From Marivita sp041725935 (lineage in GTDB: Bacteria > Pseudomonadota > Alphaproteobacteria > Rhodobacterales > Rhodobacteraceae), in assembly GCA_041725935.1 (NCBI GenBank), contig JBGRQD010000018.1, positions 11,353 through 75,352 on the forward strand: 64,000 bases of DNA. Direction: 5' to 3'. This document shows, piece after piece, positions 7,805 to 16,724 of this stretch. The position numbers and the translations under genes were made by a program. The stretch's first letter is position 1, and every line of letters starts with the position of its first letter. The notes under the pieces are model-generated. The model did not search any database. It was not told the origin of the DNA and saw nothing but the letters and a program-made list of their open reading frames with translations.

Positions 7805-8458
7805 ATGACCGTAAAACATCATCTTACAGACGACCTTTTGATGGCTTACTCGGCAGGTGATCTGCCCGAGGCCGTCAATTTGATCGTCGCGACCCATATC
7901 TCGCTTTGCGATGACTGTCGGGCGGCACTTGGCAGCTACGATGCCGTTGGCGGTGCGGTTCTCGAAACCTGCGAAACGGCTGACATGTCGAAGTCCAGCC
8001 TGAATGCCGTGCTTGACATGATCCACGCACAGAACCTGCAAACCCATTCCAAGCCCAAAGCCGCCACGCCGAAGGACGACATCCTGCCTGCGCCGCTGCG
8101 CGATTACGTGGGTGGCGGTCTTGAGAACGTGCGCTGGCGGTCCGCCGGCATGGGTGTGAAACAGGCGATATTGCCGACCTCGCGCGATGCAACGGCCCGT
8201 CTGCTCTACATTCCCGCGGGCACTGCGATCCCGGATCACGGCCACCATGGGCTCGAATTGACGCTTGTGCTCAAGGGCGCGTTCCAAGACGAAGGCGGGT
8301 ATTTCGGGCGCGGCGATATCGAAGTCGCAAGCGAGGATCTCAACCACACTCCGGTGGCGGATATCTCCGAAGACTGCATCTGCCTTGCAGTCACCGACGC
8401 ACCGCTGAAATTCAAGGGGCTGGTGCCGCGCATCGCGCAGCCGTTCCTCGGGATATAA
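7805..8458 (+). CDS. chrR: Zinc-binding anti-sigma factor ChrR (ZAS domain plus cupin)
   Basis: A 217-residue anti-sigma factor that holds RpoE inactive in the cytoplasm until singlet oxygen appears. The ZAS zinc site is complete: H6, H31, C35 and C38, at the same residue numbers as in the Rhodobacter sphaeroides protein. The C-terminal cupin keeps its metal ligands H145, H147, E151 and H181, a uniform +4 shift from the published H141/H143/E147/H177, and the C191-x-C193 pair matches C187/C189. All residues implicated in sensing are therefore present. It follows rpoE by 7 bases and ends just before a strong hairpin. Confidence 0.94.
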   Translation: MTVKHHLTDDLLMAYSAGDLPEAVNLIVATHISLCDDCRAALGSYDAVGGAVLETCETADMSKSSLNAVLDMIHAQNLQTHSKPKAATPKDDILPAPLRDYVGGGLENVRWRSAGMGVKQAILPTSRDATARLLYIPAGTAIPDHGHHGLELTLVLKGAFQDEGGYFGRGDIEVASEDLNHTPVADISEDCICLAVTDAPLKFKGLVPRIAQPFLGI

Positions 8459-8478
8459 ATCGACCGTCAGACGAATGT

Positions 8479-8505
8479 AAAAGGGGGCCAATTGGCCCCC
8501 TTTTT
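8479..8505. terminator. Bidirectional rho-independent terminator between chrR and lpdA
   Basis: An inverted repeat of about 11 bp per arm, AAAAGGGGGCC followed after AATT by its complement, with T-runs on both strands. It ends the rightward rpoE-chrR transcript and the leftward pyruvate dehydrogenase operon, whose stop is at 8515. Confidence 0.88.
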
Positions 8506-8514
8506 GATTTGGGC

Positions 8515-10296
8515 TTACGCCTTTTTTTTCTTCGGCGGCATCAGGTCGGTGATCGTGCCTTCGAACATCTCGGCGGCAAAGTTCACCGTTTCCGACAGGG
8601 TCGGGTGCGGGTGGATCGTGTGACCCAGGTCCACTGCATCGGCGCCCATCTCAATGGCCAGCGCCACTTCGGAGATCAGATCACCCGCATTGGTGCCTAC
8701 GATGCAGGCCCCGATCACGCGGTCATCGGACGGATCGAACAGAAGCTTGGTGATCCCTTCGTTCCGACCATTCGACAGGGACCGACCAGACGCCGCCCAA
8801 GGGAACACGCCCTTTTCGTAGGTGATGCCCTTGGCCTTGGCCTCGGTTTCGGTCACGCCACACCACGCCACTTCGGGATCGGTATAGGCGACCGACGGGA
8901 TCAGCTGCGCATCAAAGAAACGATTGTGTCCCGCGCAGACCTCCGCCGCGACCTTGCCTTCATGCACCGCCTTGTGCGCCAGCATCGGCTGGCCAACCAC
9001 GTCGCCGATGGCAAAGATGTGCGACACGCCCGTGCGCTGCTGATTGTCCACGGCGATGAAACCGCGCTCGTCCACAGCAACACCGGCCTTGTCAGCATCG
9101 ATCAGCTTGCCATTCGGCTTGCGCCCAACAGCCACCAGCACCTTGTCGAACGTATCGTCAAAACTCTCGCCCTTGTCGTTCTCGAACGTGACCTTGAGTC
9201 CCTTTTTCAGCGCCTCGACATTGGTGACCTTGGTCTTGAGCCAGATGTTTTCGTACCGGCCCTCGATCCGCTTGTGCAGCGGTTTCACGATGTCCTTGTC
9301 GGCACCCGGCATCAGCTGATCCATGAATTCGACAACCGAGATTTTCGATCCCAGCGCATCATAAACACAAGCCATTTCCAGACCGATGATCCCACCGCCC
9401 AGAACCAACATCCGCTTTGGGATGTCCTTCAACTCCAGCGCGCCGGTGCTGTCGATCACTCGGTCATCGTCGGGGATGAAGGGCAGGTTCACGGGCTCGG
9501 ACCCGGCAGCGATGATGCATTGGTCAAAGCTGACAGTGGTCTTGCCGTCGTCACCGATCACTTCGATCATGTTCGGGCCAGTGAACGTCCCGTAGCCCTG
9601 CACGACCTGAACCTTGCGGCCCTTCGCAAGGCCACTCAGACCGCCGGTCAACTGTCCGACAACGCCATTCTTGAAATCGCGCAATTCGTCGAGGTCGATC
9701 TTCGGCTTGCCGAAACTGATCCCGTGCGAGGCCATCTCCTCGGCCTCGGTGATCACCTTGGCCACGTGCAAGAGCGCCTTGGACGGGATACAGCCCACGT
9801 TGAGGCAGACACCGCCCAATGACGGATACTTTTCAATCAGGACAACTTTCTTGCCCAGATCCGCCGCGCGGAATGCCGCCGTGTAGCCGCCGGGGCCAGA
9901 GCCCAGGACGACCACTTCGGCATGTACATCGCCCTTGCCGGACGCGGTGCCGGTCGCTTCGACCTTTTTCGGTGCATCGGATTGCGGCGGCGACCCACGG
10001 CCACCATAGCCGCCCTTGACCTCGCCGCCCTGACCCACTGCGTCTTTTGCTGCCGTGTCTCCGGCATCCGCGCCTTCGAACACCATGATCACGTCCCCTT
10101 GGGAGACTTTGTCGCCCTCCTTGACCTTGATCTCGGTGATCTTGCCAGCGGCAGGCGACGGCACTTCCATCGTCGCCTTGTCGGATTCCAACTCGAGCAG
10201 CGGGTCCTCTTCGCTGACCGTATCGCCCACGCTGACCAGAATAGTGACAACGGGCACGTCTTTGAAATCCCCGATATCGGGTAGTTTGATATCCAT
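8515..10296 (-). CDS. lpdA: Dihydrolipoyl dehydrogenase (E3) with N-terminal lipoyl domain
   Basis: A 593-residue E3 of the pyruvate dehydrogenase complex; it reoxidises dihydrolipoamide and passes electrons through FAD to NAD. It carries its own lipoyl domain (residues 1-75, lipoyl lysine K40 in 'ESDKATMEV'), then a Gly/Pro-rich linker, then the flavoprotein core: 'VLGSGPGGYTAA' for FAD, the redox disulfide 'GGVCLNVGCIPSK', and the C-terminal catalytic 'HPHPTLSE'. An N-terminal lipoyl domain makes it longer than the usual 465-480-residue E3, as known in several PDH-specific E3 proteins. It is the last gene of the aceE-aceF-lpdA operon, 13 bases after aceF. Confidence 0.96.
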   Translation of the reverse strand: MDIKLPDIGDFKDVPVVTILVSVGDTVSEEDPLLELESDKATMEVPSPAAGKITEIKVKEGDKVSQGDVIMVFEGADAGDTAAKDAVGQGGEVKGGYGGRGSPPQSDAPKKVEATGTASGKGDVHAEVVVLGSGPGGYTAAFRAADLGKKVVLIEKYPSLGGVCLNVGCIPSKALLHVAKVITEAEEMASHGISFGKPKIDLDELRDFKNGVVGQLTGGLSGLAKGRKVQVVQGYGTFTGPNMIEVIGDDGKTTVSFDQCIIAAGSEPVNLPFIPDDDRVIDSTGALELKDIPKRMLVLGGGIIGLEMACVYDALGSKISVVEFMDQLMPGADKDIVKPLHKRIEGRYENIWLKTKVTNVEALKKGLKVTFENDKGESFDDTFDKVLVAVGRKPNGKLIDADKAGVAVDERGFIAVDNQQRTGVSHIFAIGDVVGQPMLAHKAVHEGKVAAEVCAGHNRFFDAQLIPSVAYTDPEVAWCGVTETEAKAKGITYEKGVFPWAASGRSLSNGRNEGITKLLFDPSDDRVIGACIVGTNAGDLISEVALAIEMGADAVDLGHTIHPHPTLSETVNFAAEMFEGTITDLMPPKKKKA

Positions 10297-10309
10297 CAGA
10301 TCGCCTCCC

Positions 10310-11593
10310 TTACCACATCAACTTGCGCATATCGCCAAGCAGGGTCTTGAGCGTTACGCAGAAGCGCGCAGCCAAGGCCCCATCGACGGCACGGTGATCG
10401 TAGGACAGCGACAGCGGCTGCATCAGGCGCGGCACGAACTCCTCACCGTTCCAGACCGGCGCCATCTTGGACCGCGTCAGACCCAGGATCGCCACTTCCG
10501 GGGCATTCACGATGGGGGTAAAGCTGGTCCCCCCGATCCCGCCCAGCGACGAGATCGTGAAGGTCGCGCCCTGCATGTCCTTGGACTTGAGGTTACCGTC
10601 GCGGGCGGCCTTGGACAAGTCCATCAGCTCCTTGGAGATGTCGACCAGCCCCTTGCGATCCGCGTCCTTGATCACCGGCACCATCAGACCGTTCGGCGTG
10701 TCCGCCGCAAAGCCGATGTTGTAGAAGTCCTTCTTGATCAGCTTGTCGCCATCGGGATGGATCGACGAATTGAACTCCCAATGCTCTTTCAGCGCCGACA
10801 CCGATGCCTTGATGACAAAGGAAAGCAAGGTCACGCGATAGCCGTTGTCCTTGGCCATCGTGTCCATTTCCTTGCGGTACTTGTCCAGATCGGTGATGTC
10901 CGCCTCGTCATTATGCGTGACATGCGGAATGTTCAGCCAGGACCGGTGCAGCGCCGGACCCGAGATCTTCTTGATCCGGGACATTTCCACTTCTTCGACC
11001 GGCCCGAATTTTGAGAAATCCACCGCCGGGATCGGCGGGATGCCCATGCCACCTTGCACAGCGCCACCACCGGCAGACGCAGGCGCAACCTGTGACTTGA
11101 GCGCCTTTTCAACGTCCTCGCGCAGGATACGGCCCTTGCGGCCCGACCCGTTGACGTTGTTCAGATCCACCTCGACCCTGCGCGCATAAGCCCGCACGGA
11201 TGGCGACGCATGAACCTTGCCGAACCCGGCATCGGTCTTGGCAGGGACCGACGCAGGCGCAGAGGCCGGAGCGCTTTGCTTGGGTTCTTCCTTGGCGTCG
11301 TCCTTCTTCTCGGCTTTGGGCTCTTCCTTGGCTTCGTCCTTGGCTGCATCCTTGGAATCATCGGCTTCGACGATCAGGATGACCGATCCTTCGGACACCC
11401 TGTCGCCTTCGCTGACCTTGATCTCTTTCACGACGCCGGCAGTCGATGAGGGAACCTCCATCGTCGCCTTGTCGGATTCCAACTCAACAATCGGGTCTTC
11501 CTTGGCAATTCTGTCGCCCACGCTGACCAGAACGGTCACGACCGGCACGTCGTTGAAATCACCAATATCCGGTACTTTTACTTCGGTTGTCAT
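10310..11593 (-). CDS. aceF: Dihydrolipoamide acetyltransferase (E2) of pyruvate dehydrogenase
   Basis: A 427-residue E2 that moves the acetyl group from lipoamide to CoA and forms the complex core. One lipoyl domain (residues 1-78, lysine K42), an Ala/Glu/Lys/Pro-rich linker, a peripheral-subunit-binding domain ('ASPSVRAYARRVEVDL', 'GRKGRILREDVEKAL') and a catalytic domain with 'SYDHRAVDGA' near the C-terminus. Gram-negative E2 enzymes paired with a homodimeric E1 often have up to three lipoyl domains; here one is on E2 and another on E3. It lies 19 bases after aceE and 13 before lpdA. Confidence 0.95.
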   Translation of the reverse strand: MTTEVKVPDIGDFNDVPVVTVLVSVGDRIAKEDPIVELESDKATMEVPSSTAGVVKEIKVSEGDRVSEGSVILIVEADDSKDAAKDEAKEEPKAEKKDDAKEEPKQSAPASAPASVPAKTDAGFGKVHASPSVRAYARRVEVDLNNVNGSGRKGRILREDVEKALKSQVAPASAGGGAVQGGMGIPPIPAVDFSKFGPVEEVEMSRIKKISGPALHRSWLNIPHVTHNDEADITDLDKYRKEMDTMAKDNGYRVTLLSFVIKASVSALKEHWEFNSSIHPDGDKLIKKDFYNIGFAADTPNGLMVPVIKDADRKGLVDISKELMDLSKAARDGNLKSKDMQGATFTISSLGGIGGTSFTPIVNAPEVAILGLTRSKMAPVWNGEEFVPRLMQPLSLSYDHRAVDGALAARFCVTLKTLLGDMRKLMW

Positions 11594-11612
11594 AATCTTG
11601 TTCTCCTCCCGC

Positions 11613-14273
11613 TCACACCAGACGCGGGTTCGGCTTTTCGCCGTCGATGTCGTATTTGCTCAGGGCTGATTTCAGATCTTTCTCGGTCACCGCACCCTCG
11701 CGGTAGAGATCGACCATGGCTGCAGCGGCGATGTGGTTCGCGTCCACCTCGAAGAACCGGCGCAGGTTCACGCGGCTGTCCGACCGGCCATAGCCATCGG
11801 TGCCCAGAACCGTGAACCGACCCGGCACAAAGGCCCGGATCTGTTCGGCGAAGTTCTTCATGTAGTCGGTCGCCGCGATGATCGGACCCTTTGCCCCCTC
11901 AAGCTGCTGCGTCACATAAGGCACCTTCGGCTCGGCCAGCGGGTTCAGACGGTTGTGCCGCGCGCAGTCCTGACCGTCGCGGGCCAGCTCGTTCAGCGAC
12001 GTGGCCGACCAGATGTCCGAGGTCACGCCGAAATCCTCCTTGAGCATTTCGGCCGCCTTGAGCGCCTGAACAAGGATCGTTCCCGACCCCATCAGGTTGA
12101 CGTGCTTCTTGCCGGGTTTCGCTGTCTTGTGCATCCGGTAGAGGCCCTTGATGATGCCCTCTTCCGAGCCCATCGGCATTTCGGGATGGTGGTAGTTTTC
12201 GTTCATCAGCGTCAGGTAGAAATACACATCCTCCTGATCCACGAACATCCGCTGCAACCCGTGCTGCACGATCACAGCAACCTCGTAGCTGAAGGTCGGA
12301 TCGTAGCTGATGCAGTTCGGGATCGTGCTGGCAAGGATGTGGCTGTGCCCGTCCTCGTGCTGCAAACCTTCGCCGTTCAGCGTGGTCCGCCCGGCAGTCC
12401 CGCCGAGCATGAAACCTCGCGCCCGGCTGTCACCCGCCGCCCAGCACAGATCGCCGATCCGCTGGAAGCCAAACATCGAGTAGTAGATGAAGAACGGGAT
12501 CATCGGCACGCCGTGGTTCGAATACGACGTCGCCGCCGCAATCCAGTCCGCCATCGCCCCCGCTTCGTTGATGCCTTCCTGAAGAACCTGACCGTCCAGG
12601 CTCTCCTTGTAGAACATCATCTGGTCTTTATCCTCTGGGGTATAGTTCTGCCCCAGCGGATTGTAGATCCCGACTGACCGAAACAGACCCTCCATCCCGA
12701 AGGTGCGGCTTTCGTCCGGCACGATCGGCACTACGTTCTTGCCGACCTTCTTGTCCCGCAAAAGCGTGGTCAGGATACGGACAAAGGCCATGGTCGTCGA
12801 AATCTCGCGGTCGCCTGTCGATTCAAGTTGACCCTTGAACTGCTCCAGCGCCGGAATCTCCAGCTTGGCGGCATCGCGCCAATGGCGTACTGGGAAAGAC
12901 CCGCCCAATTCCTTGCGCCGATCCGCAAGATACGCCTTCTGCGCGTTGTTCAGGCTGACAAACGGCACGTCCTTTTCCAGCTCTTCATCCGTTACCGGAA
13001 TCTGGAACCGGTCCCGCATCGCCTTCAGCTGGTCGAACTGCATCTTTTTCTGCTGGTGCGTGGTGTTCTGGCCTTCGCCAGCCGTACCCATACCGTAGCC
13101 CTTGACCGTCTTGACCAACAGACAGGTCGGCGTGCCCTTTGCTTGGCTGGCCCGGAGGAAGGCGTTGTAAACCTTCTTGGGATCATGCCCACCGCGACGC
13201 AGCGCCCAGATCTGATCGTCGCTCCAATCCTCGACCAGCGCCGCAGTCTCCGGATATTTGCCGAAGAAATGCTTCCGGATATAGGCGCCGTCCTTGGATT
13301 TGAACGTCTGGTAGTCGCCATCGACGGTTTCATCCATTAACAGGCGCAGCTTGCCAGAGGTGTCGCGCTCCAGCAGTTCGTCCCAGCCGCGACCCCAAAG
13401 CAGCTTGATCACGTCCCAACCGGCGCCACGGAAGTCGCCCTCAAGCTCCTGCACGATCTTGCCGTTGCCGCGTACCGGGCCGTCAAGACGCTGCAGGTTG
13501 CAGTTCACCACGAAGATGAGGTTATCCAACCCTTCGCGATGCGCCAGATCAATCGCACCACGGCTTTCTGGTTCGTCCATCTCGCCGTCGCCAAGGAAAC
13601 ACCAGACCTTGCGGTCGGCGGCGTCGATCAGACCCCGGTTGTGCATGTATTTCATGAACCGCGCCTGGTAGATCGCCATCAGCGGCCCAAGGCCCATCGA
13701 GACAGTGGGAAACTGCCAGTAATCCGGCATCAGCCATGGGTGAGGATAAGAGCTCAGACCATCGCCCGCGACTTCGGAGCGGAAATTCTCAAGCTGTTCG
13801 ACACTGATACGCCCTTCCATAAAGGACCGCGCGTAAATGCCGGGGATCACGTGACCCTGGAAAAACACCAGATCGCCACCGTGAATGGCCGATTTCGACC
13901 GCCAGAAATGGTTCAACCCGATATCATAGAGCGCAGCCGAGGACGCGAAGGAAGCGATATGACCACCGTATTCGCTGCTGACCTTGTTGCGCTTGACCAC
14001 GGTCGCCATTGCGTTCCAACGGTTGATGGTGCGAATGCGCCATTCCATTTCCGTGTCGCCGGGAATGTCGACCTCGTCATCCGGCGCAATCGTGTTCTGG
14101 TACGGCGTGTTCGCTGAAAACGGCAGCTTTGCGCCAGCGGCGCGCGCCTGTTGAACCGCCTTGTCGAGCAGGAAATGTGCACGATCCGCGCCATCCCGAA
14201 GGATGACATCTTCTATCGCGTCTTGCCATTCCTGGGATTCGACCGGGTCAATATCATTCGGGCTGTCTTTCAT
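11613..14273 (-). CDS. aceE: Pyruvate dehydrogenase E1, homodimeric type
   Basis: An 886-residue thiamine-diphosphate enzyme that decarboxylates pyruvate and acetylates the lipoamide of E2. The single-chain type is clear from the length and from segments such as 'CFLGDGEMDEPESRGAI' (the GDG-type ThDP/Mg motif near residue 230) and 'GGTAGRTTLNGEGLQHEDGH'. I start at ATG 14273 with GAGGGA just upstream; the longer frame adds ten residues without a ribosome site. Many alphaproteobacteria use a two-subunit PdhA/PdhB E1, so the AceE type is a choice worth noting. First gene of the operon, preceded by two identical-type palindromes. Confidence 0.96.
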   Translation of the reverse strand: MKDSPNDIDPVESQEWQDAIEDVILRDGADRAHFLLDKAVQQARAAGAKLPFSANTPYQNTIAPDDEVDIPGDTEMEWRIRTINRWNAMATVVKRNKVSSEYGGHIASFASSAALYDIGLNHFWRSKSAIHGGDLVFFQGHVIPGIYARSFMEGRISVEQLENFRSEVAGDGLSSYPHPWLMPDYWQFPTVSMGLGPLMAIYQARFMKYMHNRGLIDAADRKVWCFLGDGEMDEPESRGAIDLAHREGLDNLIFVVNCNLQRLDGPVRGNGKIVQELEGDFRGAGWDVIKLLWGRGWDELLERDTSGKLRLLMDETVDGDYQTFKSKDGAYIRKHFFGKYPETAALVEDWSDDQIWALRRGGHDPKKVYNAFLRASQAKGTPTCLLVKTVKGYGMGTAGEGQNTTHQQKKMQFDQLKAMRDRFQIPVTDEELEKDVPFVSLNNAQKAYLADRRKELGGSFPVRHWRDAAKLEIPALEQFKGQLESTGDREISTTMAFVRILTTLLRDKKVGKNVVPIVPDESRTFGMEGLFRSVGIYNPLGQNYTPEDKDQMMFYKESLDGQVLQEGINEAGAMADWIAAATSYSNHGVPMIPFFIYYSMFGFQRIGDLCWAAGDSRARGFMLGGTAGRTTLNGEGLQHEDGHSHILASTIPNCISYDPTFSYEVAVIVQHGLQRMFVDQEDVYFYLTLMNENYHHPEMPMGSEEGIIKGLYRMHKTAKPGKKHVNLMGSGTILVQALKAAEMLKEDFGVTSDIWSATSLNELARDGQDCARHNRLNPLAEPKVPYVTQQLEGAKGPIIAATDYMKNFAEQIRAFVPGRFTVLGTDGYGRSDSRVNLRRFFEVDANHIAAAAMVDLYREGAVTEKDLKSALSKYDIDGEKPNPRLV

Positions 14274-14309
14274 AATCCCTCTTCCCTTGGTCTGGCCTGA
14301 GGCCAACTA

Positions 14310-14323
14310 GTTTATCGTTAAAC
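14310..14323. promoter_or_regulatory. Palindrome GTTTA-N4-TAAAC, proximal copy
   Basis: GTTTATCGTTAAAC, 37 bases upstream of the aceE start codon. Read on the minus strand its centre is ACGA. The dyad is perfect in the five-base arms. A second copy with the same architecture lies 128 bases further upstream. Probably an operator for a regulator of pyruvate dehydrogenase; which one is unknown. Confidence 0.5.
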
Positions 14324-14437
14324 AAATTGCTTGGCCGCAACTTCGCTTAACCATGTAACGCGCTCCTAGCATGCCCGGTTCCCCCTAGGCAGTCAGGTCA
14401 CGTCATATCGTCCATGCAACAGGCGCATGGCAATATG

Positions 14438-14451
14438 GTTTAAAACTAAAC
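14438..14451. promoter_or_regulatory. Palindrome GTTTA-N4-TAAAC, distal copy
   Basis: GTTTAAAACTAAAC, with the same arms and same spacer length as the copy at 14310-14323; the centres are 128 bases apart. In both copies AAA follows the right arm. The pair brackets the expected aceE promoter, as in loop-forming or dual-operator control. Confidence 0.5.
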
Positions 14452-14535
14452 AAAAAGCGCGTCGCGCAGACGCTCTCAAAACTCCCTCATATTCCGTCAC
14501 GATGGCATCCTGACGCTGCGCATGCCAGCAGAAAT

Positions 14536-14559
14536 ACACGGGCCCGCAAGAGCCCGTGT
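14536..14559 (-). terminator. Hairpin downstream of the class II amidotransferase gene
   Basis: Eight-base arms ACACGGGC and GCCCGTGT separated by 8 bases. It lies 37 bases past the stop of the leftward gene at 14596. The T-run after it is short, so it is a weak terminator or a pause/3'-end-protecting hairpin. Confidence 0.45.
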
Positions 14560-14595
14560 TTACAGTCGTTTCAGCTGGGGGTTTGGCCTGGTCGC

Positions 14596-15387
14596 TTAGG
14601 CGGCGTGGGCCACGTTGAACGCAAGGGGCGTCTGCGCAAAGGTGCCCTTGGACAGGGTCACCAGCATGTCGGGCGCAAGCGCCGTCCATGTCAAAGTGTC
14701 GGGATCAAGCGGTTCGGAGGCGAGTATCCAGCCCCCTTCCCGCGTTTCCGCCGCATAGAGGCTCGGGGCACGCGCATCGCTGGAATGACGGAACGCATGG
14801 ATAGACTGGCCATCCGACATCACACAGGTCAGTCGCACCGCGGCATCACACCCATGCCCGTAGCAGCTGTGCGCCTTCAGCAACGCAACCACCGCACGCA
14901 CTGCCTCGGCAGGCGCGTCCTCAAGCCCATGCGCCAGAAGCAACAGGAAGATCAGTTCCGAATCCGTCGTTCCCCGCCGCGCAAGATACAGATCATCCGG
15001 CAGCAGGGATTCGAGCGGACGGCGGATGCGGTCGATATCCGGCACCTGCCCGTTGTGCATGAACGACCAGCGGCGATGCGCAAAGGGATGGCAATTCAGC
15101 CGCGTGGTCTCGCCAGTCGTGGATGCCCTGACATGCGCAAGAAACAGTGGCGACCGGATCATCTTGCACAGGCTGAGCAGGTTGCCATCCGACCAGGCCG
15201 GCAGGACATCCCGATAAAGCCCGGGACCCATGCCCTCATCGTACCATGCAAACCCGAATCCATCGCCCTGCACGGCCAGCTTGGCTTCGTTGGCGTGCTG
15301 GCTCTGCTCCAGAAGCGAATGCGCCGGGTCAACAACCACATGCGCGATGGGAACCGCCGGTCCGAGATAGGCGGCAAGCCTGCACAT
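14596..15387 (-). CDS. Class II glutamine amidotransferase (EgtC/YafJ-like)
   Basis: A 263-residue Ntn-type glutamine amidotransferase. The nucleophile is Cys2 ('MCRLAAYLGP'), exposed after Met removal; 'HVRASTTGETTRLNCHPF' and 'FMHNGQV' are the substrate-binding segments and 'GTTDSELIF' follows. Relatives include EgtC of ergothioneine synthesis and YafJ, whose substrate is unknown. No other ergothioneine gene is nearby, so I do not call it egtC. Its neighbour, two bases upstream in transcription, is a DUF6356 gene. Confidence 0.85.
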   Translation of the reverse strand: MCRLAAYLGPAVPIAHVVVDPAHSLLEQSQHANEAKLAVQGDGFGFAWYDEGMGPGLYRDVLPAWSDGNLLSLCKMIRSPLFLAHVRASTTGETTRLNCHPFAHRRWSFMHNGQVPDIDRIRRPLESLLPDDLYLARRGTTDSELIFLLLLAHGLEDAPAEAVRAVVALLKAHSCYGHGCDAAVRLTCVMSDGQSIHAFRHSSDARAPSLYAAETREGGWILASEPLDPDTLTWTALAPDMLVTLSKGTFAQTPLAFNVAHAA

Positions 15388-15389
15388 CG

Positions 15390-15644
15390 TCAGTGTCCGG
15401 ATTGACTGTGCCGCGCTTCGATCCGCGCGTGCAACTTGCAGATCATCCGGCTGGCCGTGGTTTCGAACAGCGGGGGAATCACCGCATGGACAAGCGCTGC
15501 AAAGGCCGCAAGAAACAGCCGCGCCGAAAATCCGAAAGCAAAGCCTGCATGCTGCAAGTAGGTTTCGTTCACGCTTGCCGGATGATCGATGAACCCGCGC
15601 AGAAAGCCCGGCCGCTCATTCTGTTCCATGTCTTGAATCGCCAT
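15390..15644 (-). CDS. DUF6356 family small membrane protein
   Basis: An 84-residue protein with the pattern I know from DUF6356: 'FIDHPASVNETYLQH' followed by one hydrophobic segment ('FLAAFAALVHAVIPPLF') and a basic tail 'ASRMICKLHARIEAR'. Function unknown. I start at ATG 15644; the frame extends to 15674 but without family similarity. The stop is 2 bases from the start of the class II amidotransferase, so they are cotranscribed. Confidence 0.7.
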   Translation of the reverse strand: MAIQDMEQNERPGFLRGFIDHPASVNETYLQHAGFAFGFSARLFLAAFAALVHAVIPPLFETTASRMICKLHARIEARHSQSGH

Positions 15645-15791
15645 TGCACGCTCCGTGTTTCGATGCCTGCCCACAGAATGCCAGACCCGTGCAGAGCGCG
15701 TTTCCCAAAAGCGATAGGAGCAGCGGCGATTATTGGGAATTCTTCACGACCGAAAAAGGATTAATGAGAAATTTTCCCACCCACGCGCCCA

Positions 15792-16580
15792 TCACAGATC
15801 AAACGTCGCAAAGACCGGTGCATGATCACTGGGCTGGTCCCAACCCCGCGCATCGCGCAGAACCCGGCTGGAATGCGCCGCGTTCGAAATATCCGGCGTC
15901 GCCCACACATGGTCCAGCCGCCGCCCCTTGTCCGCCCCGTCCCAATCCTTGGCGCGATAGCTCCACCATGAATAAAGCAAGCCATCTGGGATATCCTGCC
16001 GCGTGACATCGACCCAACCGCCTGCATCCTGCGTTTCGCCGAAATGCTCCACCTCGATGGGCGTGTGGCTGACAACCTTGAGCAATTGCTTGTGCGACCA
16101 GACATCATCCTCGCGCGGGGCGATGTTCAGATCCCCCACCAGAATCGCCTTCTCGGGGCGTTCGCTGCGAAACCAGTCGCGCATCTCGGTCAGGTAATCG
16201 AGCTTCTGGCCAAACTTCTCGTTCACCGCGCGGTCCGGCACATCGCCACCGGCGGGCACGTAGAAATTGTGGATCGTGACCCCGTTCTCCATCCGCCCGG
16301 CAACATGGCGCGCATGGCCCAGATTGGCGAAATCCTTGTCGCCCAGATCCTCGATCGGCAGCTTCGACAGGATGGCAACGCCGTTATACCCCTTCTGCCC
16401 CCGCGCGACCATGTGGCCATAGCCCAGCGCCTGAAACTGCTCGAGCGGGATCTTGTCGACAGGGCTCTTGCACTCCTGCAGGCACAACACATCCGGCCCT
16501 TCCTCGGCCATCAGCTTGGCCACCAGCCCTTCGCGCAGACGGACCGAATTGATGTTCCAGGTGGCAAGGGTAAAGGACAT
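15792..16580 (-). CDS. xth: Exodeoxyribonuclease III
   Basis: A 262-residue AP endonuclease/3'-exonuclease of base-excision repair. The metal and catalytic motifs of the family are all visible: 'CLQECKS' (metal-binding Glu), 'LVGDLNIAPREDDVW' (Asp/Asn pair), 'RLDHVWAT' and the closing 'QPSDHAPVFATFDL' (catalytic His). The ATG at 16580 gives the standard 'MSFTLATWNINSVR' start and has GGAG upstream; the longer frame to 16631 is not family-like. Confidence 0.94.
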   Translation of the reverse strand: MSFTLATWNINSVRLREGLVAKLMAEEGPDVLCLQECKSPVDKIPLEQFQALGYGHMVARGQKGYNGVAILSKLPIEDLGDKDFANLGHARHVAGRMENGVTIHNFYVPAGGDVPDRAVNEKFGQKLDYLTEMRDWFRSERPEKAILVGDLNIAPREDDVWSHKQLLKVVSHTPIEVEHFGETQDAGGWVDVTRQDIPDGLLYSWWSYRAKDWDGADKGRRLDHVWATPDISNAAHSSRVLRDARGWDQPSDHAPVFATFDL

Positions 16581-16657
16581 GGCAGCGCTCCGGCAGGGGA
16601 TAAGGTCGCCAGACACTGCCCCTGCCAGCAACCGGTCGCAACCCGGAAACCGACACG

Positions 16658-16689
16658 AAAAAACGCCCCGGCTATGGCGTCCGGGGCGT
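16658..16689 (-). terminator. Rho-independent terminator of the LysR gene
   Basis: Nine-base perfect arms (ACGCCCCGG and its complement, 16663-16671 and 16681-16689) around a 9-base loop; on the minus strand the stem is followed by six T. It lies 36 bases past the leftward LysR gene. Confidence 0.85.
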
Positions 16690-16724
16690 CAAGGTGGTCT
16701 GCGAACAGACGAGGGAGGAACGTT

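Larger units (their letters stand above)
14274..14595. other. Upstream region of the aceE operon, no gene seen
   Basis: This 322-base gap must hold the promoter of the leftward aceE operon and the 3' end of the class II amidotransferase operon. It contains two GTTTA-N4-TAAAC palindromes and one hairpin, annotated separately. I see no open frame with a ribosome site. Confidence 0.6.

Noticed and set aside
14596..15387. Naming the class II amidotransferase egtC
   Set aside because: No egtB, egtD or other ergothioneine gene is nearby; the fold alone does not decide the substrate.
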